Positions 17,449 through 24,498 of a stretch of DNA of 64,000 bases are shown here, piece by piece. Both the position numbers and the translations under genes were made by a program. The notes beneath the pieces are model-generated. The model did not search any database and had not been told where the DNA came from. It saw only the letters and a program-made list of their open reading frames with translations. Numbering within the stretch: the first letter of the stretch is position 1; every line of letters starts with the position of its first letter. This DNA is from Opitutia bacterium (GTDB lineage Bacteria; Verrucomicrobiota; Verrucomicrobiia; Opitutales; Opitutaceae), in assembly GCA_016187945.1 (NCBI GenBank), contig JACPIT010000005.1:1364001-1428000 (forward strand). Direction: 5' to 3'.

Positions 17449-18171
17449 GTGAACTCGATCAAGCAACGCCCCGTCATCCTCATCACCGGCGCGTCGCAGG
17501 GCATCGGCGCGGCGATCGCTCGCGTGTTTGCGGCCGAGATCAAAGGCGTGCGGCTCGCGCTCGCGGCTCGCAACGCGCGCAACCTGCGCGCCGTCGCGGC
17601 CGGGTGCACGAAGCTCGGCGCCGAGGCGGCGACGTTCGGGTGCGACGCGAGCGACGAGGCCGCGGTCGCGAAGATGGCGCGCGCGGTCGCGAAGCGCTTC
17701 GGCGCGGTCGACGTGCTGATCAACAACGCCGGCGCCTTCGCACAGGCGAAGTTCGTCGACACGAGCGTGACGGAGTTCGACCGGATGATCGCGGTGAACT
17801 TGCGCAGCGCGTTCCTCGTCACGCGCGCGTTCGTGCCCGCGATGATCGAGCGGAAGAGCGGCGATGTATTCTTCATGAGTTCGATCGCGGGACTCGGCGC
17901 GTATCCGAATGCGGCCGCGTATTGCGCCGCGAAATTCGGTGTCACCGGTCTTGCACAGGTGTTGCGCGCCGAGACGAAGGACGCCGGCGTGCGCGTGTGC
18001 TGCGTGCATCCGGGGGCGACGTGGTCGCCGTCGTGGAGCGGCAGCGGCGTGGCGCCCGAGCGCATCATGCCGGCGGAGGATGTGGCGCGCGCGTTTCTCG
18101 ACGTGTATCGGCTCGGCCGACGCACAGTCGTCGAGGAGATCGTGCTGCGCCCGCAGCTCGGCGATCTATGA
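17449..18171 (+). CDS. Short-chain dehydrogenase/reductase, candidate pterin reductase
   Basis: Classical SDR of 240 aa. The NAD(P) motif is TGASQGIG (13-20), the NNAG motif is INNAGAF, and the catalytic set is Ser in MSSIAG plus YCAAK. An Arg after the glycine motif and in the AARNARN region suggests NADPH. The third place behind PTPS and FolE2 suggests a sepiapterin-reductase-like step, but general 3-oxoacyl reductases look the same at this level, so the substrate is inference. GTG 17449 with GGAGG fixes the start; the frame upstream of it is repeat DNA. Confidence 0.88.
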   Translation: MNSIKQRPVILITGASQGIGAAIARVFAAEIKGVRLALAARNARNLRAVAAGCTKLGAEAATFGCDASDEAAVAKMARAVAKRFGAVDVLINNAGAFAQAKFVDTSVTEFDRMIAVNLRSAFLVTRAFVPAMIERKSGDVFFMSSIAGLGAYPNAAAYCAAKFGVTGLAQVLRAETKDAGVRVCCVHPGATWSPSWSGSGVAPERIMPAEDVARAFLDVYRLGRRTVVEEIVLRPQLGDL

Positions 18172-18481
18172 GCGAGCGCGATGGCGGCGAGGTGAAGCGC
18201 GATGGCACCGACGCGCTTTCTGCGGGCGAGGATCGAGCAGCGCGTTGATGCGCCAGCGACGCGTAGGACTCGCCCGCCGCAGGCGAGCCAGCGCGTTCGA
18301 CCTGTCGCGCATGCTCGCGGGCGTTCATCAAAGGCCGCTCCCGATTATTGGTAGAGCCGTCCGGGGAATTCCGGTGCGCGGTTTTCCGCGCTTAGCCGAA
18401 AGGCGGCCGGGAATTTTCCCTAGCTGCGGGTAAATAACCTCGCGTGACTGCAACACGGTTGCAGCGTGGCGCGCGACCGGC
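18172..18481. other. Intergenic region upstream of the lectin-like PEP-CTERM gene
   Basis: No gene is seen in these 310 bases. The first half is coding-like in composition but has stops in all sensible frames. The second half holds a palindrome CCGGGGAATTCCGG (18361-18374), the similar GCGCGGTTTTCCGCGC nearby and the 17-base palindrome at 18448. It may contain the promoter and leader of the downstream gene. Confidence 0.4.
18448..18464 (+). promoter_or_regulatory. Candidate operator palindrome
   Basis: CTGCAACACGGTTGCAG is a perfect 7-bp inverted repeat around three bases, 17 bases before the ATG of the lectin-like gene. It resembles operators of LacI-family repressors, although the odd spacing is unusual. 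It could also be a short hairpin in the leader. Confidence 0.4.
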
Positions 18482-19318
18482 ATGAGCTTTCCACGACTCA
18501 GCTTGCTGCTACTTTTTCTTTTCGCGAGCCTCGCGGGGGCGGCGCGCGCACAGACACTGCTGTTTCCAGATTTCGCTGCGACCCCGGGCCTGAGCCTGAA
18601 CGCCGCGCAGGTCGTCAACGGCGCGGTGTTGCTCGCGCAAAATCAGCAGGACCGCAGCGGCTCGGTTTTCACGACCAGCCAATACGCGATCGGCGGGTTC
18701 AGCGCGGCGTTCGAGTTTCGCATCTCGAGTCCGGGCGGCACGAACGACGGCACGGCGGCGGGTGCGGATGGTCTGGCCTTCGTGATCCAGCGCGCGGGCG
18801 CCACGGCGCTCGGCGGCAGCGGCGAGGGCATGGGCTACGGCGCGCGCGGCGGCACCCCCGGCATCGCGAACAGCATCGCGGTGGAGTTCGACACATTTCA
18901 AAATTCCTGGGATCCGAACTCGAATCACCTCGGCATCGATGCGAACGGCAGTCTGACCTCGCTCGCGACGGCGAACATCGCGACCGCCTTCGATAGCGGT
19001 GCGAAGTGGTCCGTGTGGGTCGACTACAACGGCAGCGTGCTCGAAATCCGCGCGAGCACCGACGGCGTGCGACCGACACTCGCGACGCTGTCGCGCACGA
19101 TGGACATTGCATCGACGATCGGCGGCACGAGTGCATATCTCGGTTTCACGGCCGGCACGGGCTCGGCGTTCGGCACGCACGAAGTGCTGAGCTTCGCGTT
19201 TTCCGACACTTATCTGTCCGGCGGCATCGCGGCCGTGCCGGAGCCGTCGACGTATGCGTTGTTGGCGCTCGGACTCGGCTTGGTGAGCGTGAGGCTTTGG
19301 CGCCGGCGGAGAAGTTGA
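18482..19318 (+). CDS. PEP-CTERM protein with L-type lectin-like domain
   Basis: Secreted protein of 278 aa. The signal peptide is LSLLLLFLFASLAGAARA. The body resembles a legume-type (concanavalin-like) lectin domain: FEFRIS, GADGLAFVIQR, SIAVEFDTFQN, WVDYNGSVLEI and AYLGFTAGTG lie in the expected order. The C-terminus carries VPEPSTYALLALGLGLVSV followed by RLWRRRRS, the PEP-CTERM signal. It probably binds glycans at the cell surface after exosortase anchoring. A 17-base palindrome before the ATG may regulate it. Confidence 0.9.
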   Translation: MSFPRLSLLLLFLFASLAGAARAQTLLFPDFAATPGLSLNAAQVVNGAVLLAQNQQDRSGSVFTTSQYAIGGFSAAFEFRISSPGGTNDGTAAGADGLAFVIQRAGATALGGSGEGMGYGARGGTPGIANSIAVEFDTFQNSWDPNSNHLGIDANGSLTSLATANIATAFDSGAKWSVWVDYNGSVLEIRASTDGVRPTLATLSRTMDIASTIGGTSAYLGFTAGTGSAFGTHEVLSFAFSDTYLSGGIAAVPEPSTYALLALGLGLVSVRLWRRRRS

Positions 19319-19357
19319 AGTGCTCGCCGATACGGCGCCGCAGGCGCAGGCGGATTT

Positions 19358-19433
19358 TGTAGGAGCGGCTTTACGCCGCGATCCGAACGTCACGACGGCG
19401 TCGAACCGGTCGCGGCGTAAAGCCGCTCCTACA
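19358..19433. repeat. REP-like inverted pair, GTAGGAGCGGCTTTACGCCG class
   Basis: TGTAGGAGCGGCTTTACGCC starts the element and its exact inverse complement ends it, with an unrelated spacer between. The same class occurs at 34400-34479. Confidence 0.85.
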
Positions 19434-19445
19434 GCGCGCGCGGCG

Positions 19446-19478
19446 AGATTTTCGGTGCGGGCTGAAGCACCGCGCTAC
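19446..19478 (-). repeat. REP-like single unit, GTAGCGCGGTGCTTCAGCCC class
   Basis: On the minus strand this reads GTAGCGCGGTGCTTCAGCCC then GCACCGAAAATC. Related units lie at 59244-59270 and 63691-63735. It is just past the stop of the binding-protein gene. Confidence 0.65.
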
Positions 19479-19487
19479 TTTCGCGCG

Positions 19488-20603
19488 CTACGGCTGGACC
19501 GACTCGAGGAACTTCGCCTTGCCGTCTTTCACGACGACGATCGTGGCGGGCTTCGAGGCGTTGCGCTTTTCGTCGATTGTGATGCCGCCGGTGGCACCGG
19601 GGAAATTTTTCGTCGCGGCGATGGCGTCGCGGAGAGGTTTGTTGTCGGTCGTGCCGGCGCGCTTCATCGCGTCGAAGAGCAGGATGGCGGCCTCGTAGCC
19701 GAGCGTGGTGGTGGCGTTCGGCACTTCGCCCCAGCGTTTCTGGTAACGCGACACGAACGCTCGCATCGCGGGATGCTCGGACTCGGCGGAGGCGTGGGTG
19801 GAGTAGTAGGTGCCTTCGACCGCCGCGCCGCCGATGGCGACGAACTCGGGGCCTTCCCACGCGTCGCCGCCGAAGATCGGGCCGGTGAAGCCGAGCGCGC
19901 GCGCCTGTTTGCAGATGAGCGCGCCCTCGGTGTAGTTGCCCGAGTGAAGAATGCCCTCGGCGCCGGCGGCCTTGATCGCGGTGAGTTGGGCGCGGAAATC
20001 CTTGTCGCCTTCGTTGTGGCGCTGCTCGGCGACGACGGTGCCGCCGAGCTTGGTGATCTGTTCGCGGAAATTTTTCGAGAGGCCGACGCTGTAGGCGTTG
20101 TTGACGGAGGTGAGGATCGCGACACGTTTCAGGTGAAGCGTGTCGCTCGCGAATTTGGCGAGCGCGGTGCCTTGGAAAGGATCGATGAAGCACACGCGGA
20201 AGATGTAGTCGCCGATCTCGGTCACGCGCGGCGCGGTCGATGTGATCGCGATCATCGGGACTTTCGCGGTCTGGAAAACCGGCGCGGCCTCGAGCGAGTG
20301 GTTGGACATGTTGGCGCCGAGGACGGCGACGACCTTGTCGCGCGAGACGAATTTCTTCGCGATGGTGGCGGACTCGCCCTGCTTGGACTGGTTGTCCTCG
20401 ACGACGAGTTCGATCGGGCGGCCGAGGACGCCGCCGGCGGCGTTGGCTTCCTCGACGGCGAGGAGCACGCCTTTGCGCGCGGCGAGGCCGAAGTCGGCAT
20501 CCTTGCCGGTGAACGCGCCGTATTGGCCGATCTTGATCGGCTCGGCGGCGAACGCGGCGGTGGCGAGGCTGGCGAGCGCGGCGAGACGGAGGAGATTTCG
20601 CAT
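19488..20603 (-). CDS. LIV-type ABC transporter substrate-binding protein
   Basis: Periplasmic binding protein of 371 aa of the LivJ/LivK (branched-chain amino acid) type. The signal peptide (RLAALASLATAAFA) precedes IKIGQYGAFTGKDADFG, the usual first strand and loop. Further family blocks are VVEDNQSKQGES, VLGANMSNHS and TLGYEAAILLFDAM. No permease or ATPase genes are adjacent, so it is an orphan or works with a distant transporter. The ligand is not predictable. ATG 20603 starts the signal peptide; an upstream ATG at 20654 gives a poor leader. Confidence 0.93.
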   Translation of the reverse strand: MRNLLRLAALASLATAAFAAEPIKIGQYGAFTGKDADFGLAARKGVLLAVEEANAAGGVLGRPIELVVEDNQSKQGESATIAKKFVSRDKVVAVLGANMSNHSLEAAPVFQTAKVPMIAITSTAPRVTEIGDYIFRVCFIDPFQGTALAKFASDTLHLKRVAILTSVNNAYSVGLSKNFREQITKLGGTVVAEQRHNEGDKDFRAQLTAIKAAGAEGILHSGNYTEGALICKQARALGFTGPIFGGDAWEGPEFVAIGGAAVEGTYYSTHASAESEHPAMRAFVSRYQKRWGEVPNATTTLGYEAAILLFDAMKRAGTTDNKPLRDAIAATKNFPGATGGITIDEKRNASKPATIVVVKDGKAKFLESVQP

Positions 20604-20697
20604 GCGGCGAGGGAAGCGCGCGCGCCGCGCGGAGCAAGACTGCGCGCATGACATATTGGCTTGGACACCGACGGCGCCGCCGCTTGTCTCACCGCGC

Positions 20698-21810
20698 GTG
20701 ACGCTCCTCGACCGCTACCTGCTGCGTGAATGGCTGAAAATCCTCGGCCTGATCCTTTGCGCCACGATCGGCCTGCTGCTGATGCAGGCGCTCTACGACG
20801 AGTTCCGCGACCTGCTCGAGATCAACGTCGGGTTCGGCGAGATCATGACTTACTACGCCGTGCTGATGCCGAGCTATTTCGCCATCGTGCTGCCGCTGGC
20901 GATGCTGCTGTCGCTGCTGTTCGTGCTCGGAAAATTGCATCGCAACAACGAGATCACGGCGATCCGCGCGGCAGGGTTGAACATCTTCAGCACGACGCGC
21001 GCGCTGTGGCTGGCGGGGGTGGTGGCGTGCGGGATCACGCTGTTGCTGAACGCGCGCGTGGTGCCGTGGTCGGTGGAGCGCGCGCGCAGCTTGAAGGAGT
21101 CGTATCGCATCCAGGCGCAGTTGAAGATGCCGATGAAAAGCGCAGTCGGCATGGTGCAGAGCGTGGCGTTCGACAACAACCGCGCGAACCGCATGTGGTA
21201 TATCAACCGCTACAGCCGCATCGAGCAGAAGGCCTACGGCGTCACCGTGTCGGAGCTGGATGCGCGCCGCCGCGAGAAGACGCGCCTCATGGCGCGCGAG
21301 GCGAGTTACGATGCGGCGAAGCAGCAATGGGCCTTCCACGACGGACGCGAGGTGTGGTTCGACGTGGAGGCGGCCGAGGTGATGCGCTCGGTGGCGTTCA
21401 AGGAGAAGATCGTGCCGCATCTGAACGAGGATCCGAAGCTGATGCTGATGCTCTCGCTGAAACCGAGCGAACTGTCGTTCTTCGAGCTGGAGCGGATCGT
21501 CGACCATTTCACCACGGAGGATAACCCGAAGGTCACGCGCTACGCGGTGCGTTACTACGGCCTGCTGGCGGACACGCTCGGGCCGCTGATCATTTTGGCG
21601 ATCGCGGTGCCGTTCGCGGTGTCGGGCGTGCGCGTGAGTCCGGTGGTCGGCGTGTCGAAATCGATCGGCCTGTTCTTCGCCTACTATCTGCTGACGACGC
21701 TCGCCTCGCTGCTCGGCAACAAAGGCTACGTCGATCCGCTCTGGGCCGCGTGTTTGCCGAACCTCGCGATGATCGGCATCGGCGCGTATCTGTTCGGCCG
21801 GATGCGGTGA
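20698..21810 (+). CDS. LptF/LptG (YjgP/YjgQ) family permease
   Basis: Inner-membrane protein of 370 aa. It has TM helices near residues 15-35, 52-75 and 98-120, a large periplasmic domain (about 125-285), and three more helices at the C-terminus. The opening LLDRYLLREWLKILG and the NNEITAIRAAG stretch are hallmarks of the family, which forms the LptB2FG transporter that extracts lipopolysaccharide. Only one of the two permeases is here and no lptB. GTG 20698 fits the usual N-terminus of the family. It is divergent from the binding-protein gene. Confidence 0.9.
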   Translation: MTLLDRYLLREWLKILGLILCATIGLLLMQALYDEFRDLLEINVGFGEIMTYYAVLMPSYFAIVLPLAMLLSLLFVLGKLHRNNEITAIRAAGLNIFSTTRALWLAGVVACGITLLLNARVVPWSVERARSLKESYRIQAQLKMPMKSAVGMVQSVAFDNNRANRMWYINRYSRIEQKAYGVTVSELDARRREKTRLMAREASYDAAKQQWAFHDGREVWFDVEAAEVMRSVAFKEKIVPHLNEDPKLMLMLSLKPSELSFFELERIVDHFTTEDNPKVTRYAVRYYGLLADTLGPLIILAIAVPFAVSGVRVSPVVGVSKSIGLFFAYYLLTTLASLLGNKGYVDPLWAACLPNLAMIGIGAYLFGRMR

Positions 21811-21850
21811 CGCGGGCGCTACACCGGGCGCTAGACTGCGGTGCCGCACG

Positions 21851-22291
21851 CTACGGGAGAAAGTGCGGTGGCCATTTCAGGAATTCGAGCGAGGCGATGC
21901 GGTTCCAGTTGGCGAGGAGAATGACGGTCCAGACGACGAAGCAGTTGATGTAGGCGAGAAACACGGCGGCGCTGCCCATGTCCTTCGCGCGTTTGGCAAA
22001 GGGGCGTTTGGCGAGCGAGATGTCGTCGATCGTCCACTCGATCGCGGAGTTCACCAGCTCCATGATGACGATCAGGAAAAGGGAAAAAATCATCACGCCC
22101 GTCGAGACGGCGTTGACGGGCAGGATGATCGCGAGCGGGGTCAGGAACGCGACGAAGAGCAGGTCTTCGCGGAAGGACGGCTCGTGTTTCAGCGCGGCCC
22201 AGAAGCCTTCGACGGCGTAGCGGACGGAGTGGAAGAAGTTCTGAAAGCTCCGGGTCTTGTTTTCGGGCTGGATGGGTGCGTCGTCGGCCAC
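21851..22291 (-). CDS. dgkA: Diacylglycerol kinase, DgkA type
   Basis: Small membrane kinase of 146 aa that recycles diacylglycerol or undecaprenol to the phosphate. It has the cytoplasmic amphipathic start (FFHSVRYAVEGFWAALKHEPSFRED), three TM helices, the active-site signature ELVNSAIEWTIDD, and the KDMGSAAVFLA block. Length is slightly above the 120 aa typical of E. coli DgkA because of a short N-terminal extension. It is convergent with the permease gene. Confidence 0.93.
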   Translation of the reverse strand: MADDAPIQPENKTRSFQNFFHSVRYAVEGFWAALKHEPSFREDLLFVAFLTPLAIILPVNAVSTGVMIFSLFLIVIMELVNSAIEWTIDDISLAKRPFAKRAKDMGSAAVFLAYINCFVVWTVILLANWNRIASLEFLKWPPHFLP

Positions 22292-22436
22292 GGGCGCAGT
22301 CCAGCCGGGCGCGGTGCGGGGGACAAATCGAAAGTGAGACGCGAAGTCGAGCCAGTCTGTGGGCAGCCGAAAGAAACGATGGGCGGAGGCGCGCCGTGCC
22401 GCGACGCGCCTTTTGTCCAGATGCGATCCTTTCTGA

Positions 22437-22458
22437 CGCCGGTCAGAGACCGGCGCTA
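22437..22458 (-). repeat. REP-like single unit, GTAG plus CGCCGGTCTC class
   Basis: On the minus strand the unit is GTAGCGCCGGTCTCTGACCG plus GC, a GTAG head and a GCCGGTC/GACCGGC hairpin. It lies just past the SeqA-like gene stop and is related to the pair at 26625. Confidence 0.7.
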
Positions 22459-22462
22459 CTGC

Positions 22463-22966
22463 TCACCCGGCCAGCAGGCGGAAGCCGTGGCTCGCGGCGT
22501 GTTCGAGACCGATGGCTTTGATCGCTTGCACGATCGTCTCGTCGTGGCAGCCGATGAATTCCAGCAGGCGGCGCACGAAGCGCGCCTTGGTCGCGTCGTC
22601 GATCGTCATCACGGCCCAGAATTGCGTGCCGTCGATCTGGCGAGCGTGGTTGTGCGCGCGGACATCGTTCACCTCGTCGCGGTTGAGCATCAGGTAGCGG
22701 CGGGCGCTCTCCTGGTGCGAAATGAAATCGGCGAAGTCGCACGCGTAGTTTTTCGCCGCCCAGGCGAGCAGCGCGAGGTAGCGCTCGGTGAGATTCGGCA
22801 GCGCGGTGAACTCGGCGCTCACCACGTAAAACAGCAGGTGGTCGCCGGCGAGGGGCTTGCCCGCGCCGAGGAGCGACGCGAGCACCTCGGACGGCGGCAG
22901 GTTCTTGGCGGCGGCGAGCCGCTCGAGGGCGGCAAACGCCTCATCGCTGAGCTCGACGTGTTTCAT
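22463..22966 (-). CDS. SeqA-like DNA-binding protein
   Basis: Protein of 167 aa resembling E. coli SeqA along its whole length by recalled sequence. The start MKHVELSDEAFAALERLA with SEVLASLL parallels the SeqA oligomerisation domain (MKTIEVDDELY, SDILRRML). The C-terminal part has RYLALLAW, then ARRYL, and IDGTQFWAVMT followed by a helix pair ending AIKAIG, parallel to RTRVY, VPGTPYWVIT and the SeqA end. SeqA binds hemimethylated GATC; the Asn residues that contact it in E. coli (N150, N152) fall in TIDDATK here, so DNA specificity may differ. No dam methylase is in the window. Confidence is moderate because alignment was by eye. Confidence 0.65.
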   Translation of the reverse strand: MKHVELSDEAFAALERLAAAKNLPPSEVLASLLGAGKPLAGDHLLFYVVSAEFTALPNLTERYLALLAWAAKNYACDFADFISHQESARRYLMLNRDEVNDVRAHNHARQIDGTQFWAVMTIDDATKARFVRRLLEFIGCHDETIVQAIKAIGLEHAASHGFRLLAG

Positions 22967-23064
22967 GCCGCTAATGTGACCGCGAATCGCTCAACCGCAA
23001 CCGCGCTGCGACGAACGGCGGTGCAGGGTAGACGAACTCGTAGGCCGAGACGGTGGACGACATT

Positions 23065-23157
23065 CCGAGGTGGAGCGACTTGACCTCAAGGCGCTCGAAA
23101 ATGCGCGATGATGGCGGACGTCCTTGAACGCGTTGAGGTCAACGCGTTCCACCTCGG
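23065..23157. repeat. REP-like inverted pair with 22-base palindrome
   Basis: The outer arms CCGAGGTGGA and TCCACCTCGG face each other. The right unit contains the perfect palindrome AACGCGTTGA-GG-TCAACGCGTT (23127-23148); the left one is a decayed copy (GACTTGACCTCAAGGCGCTC). It lies past the stop of the ATP-grasp gene and may end its transcript. Confidence 0.75.
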
Positions 23158-23182
23158 CGCGACGGCTGAACGGATCGTGGCC

Positions 23183-24382
23183 TCACTCCGTCGCCTTGGC
23201 CGGCGGCGGCGCGCTGGCTTGGAAATCGCGCTGCACCCGCGCGAGGTAGTCGGCCTGGAGCTGCTCGACGCGACTGTAGCTCGGCGCGCGCCAGACGAGG
23301 CCGACGTGGTGGCGCTTTTTGTGGCGAATGACGACTTCTGGATCGGCAAAGACCGAGAGATCGGGCCACTCCTGGCGCGCGAGCGACATGATGAGGCCCG
23401 CGTAGTCGCGCCGCCACAGCGGCACGCGGTAGGCGGATTCCTGCGTCTCGACCTTCGCCCATTCGCGCCAGAGGTTGAGGCCGGTGGCGGTCTCGATGAG
23501 GTCCATGATATTCGCGCCGCCGACGCGCGCGGACGTCTCGAGGAAATGAAACGTGCCGTCGTCCGCGCGGATGAACTCCGTGTGCGAAGCGCCGCGGACG
23601 TGCCCCATGGCTTTCAGCACTTTTTCGTTCGCGGCGATGAGCGCGCTCTCCTCGGCCGAGCCGTGTTCGCAGACGATCGTGGAGAAAATGCCGCCGCCGT
23701 GCATGACCGCGAGCGGCGGCGTGCCGTAGCGGCTCGCGATCGCGAACACGACTTCGCGGTCGTTGATGAGGCTGTCGACGTGGTAGACGCGGCCAGGGAC
23801 GAATTGCTCGAGGAGATGGAACGACTGCTCGTCGCCGAGCGCGTCGAGTTTCGGCCAGAGATCGTCCGGTTTCTCGATCTTGTGGATGCCGAGGGCGGAG
23901 GCGGAGAGGCGCGGCTTCAACAACCACGGGCCGGGCACGCGGGCCATGAACGCGCGGATGTCGTCGTAGTTGGCGACGTTCGTGAACTCCGGCACGGGGA
24001 TGCCGGCTTCGCGGGCCTTGAGGCGCATCGCGAGTTTGTCGCGGAAGTAGCGCGCGGTGGTCTCGCCCATGCCGGGGATGCGCAAGTGTTCGCGCAGCGC
24101 GGCGGCGGTCTCGACGTCGAAGTCGTCGAGACCGGCGAGGCGGTCGATCTCGCGGCGGCGCGCGAGGTAGCTGACGCCTTTGATCACGTCGTCGCGGTTC
24201 CAGACCTTGTCGACGTCGGGCATGTAGAAGATCTCGTCGATCGCCTCGCGCGGCCATTCCTCGTGCTCGAGCGATTTCGAGGTGAGCAGCAGGACGATCC
24301 AACCCTGCGCCTTCGCCTCGCGCAGGAACTCGAAACCCTTGTGGAAACTCGCGAGGCAAAGAATCGTGCGCGGCTGATCCAT
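23183..24382 (-). CDS. ATP-grasp domain protein
   Basis: Protein of 399 aa with an ATP-grasp fold: an N-terminal Rossmann-like part (TILCLASFHKGFEFLREAK), a lid region WLLKPRLSASALGIHKI with the ATP-binding Lys, EQFVPGRVYHVDSL, and the metal-binding end FHFLETSARVGGANIMDLIE. This matches carboxylate-amine/thiol ligases of the BL00235/CarB-like group, which ligate amino acids or modify small molecules; the substrate is unknown. There is no partner ligase or peptide gene next to it. It is divergent from the radical SAM gene. Confidence 0.85.
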   Translation of the reverse strand: MDQPRTILCLASFHKGFEFLREAKAQGWIVLLLTSKSLEHEEWPREAIDEIFYMPDVDKVWNRDDVIKGVSYLARRREIDRLAGLDDFDVETAAALREHLRIPGMGETTARYFRDKLAMRLKAREAGIPVPEFTNVANYDDIRAFMARVPGPWLLKPRLSASALGIHKIEKPDDLWPKLDALGDEQSFHLLEQFVPGRVYHVDSLINDREVVFAIASRYGTPPLAVMHGGGIFSTIVCEHGSAEESALIAANEKVLKAMGHVRGASHTEFIRADDGTFHFLETSARVGGANIMDLIETATGLNLWREWAKVETQESAYRVPLWRRDYAGLIMSLARQEWPDLSVFADPEVVIRHKKRHHVGLVWRAPSYSRVEQLQADYLARVQRDFQASAPPPAKATE

Positions 24383-24498
24383 GGCGTGGGCGGGGTTGCA
24401 CGGACGATGCCGACGACGCGCGCCCGGTCAAACGAGCAAAATGCGTCCAAACCCGCGGCTTGCTTCCGGAGAAATGCTCGCCGAAGGTCCGCCGACAG

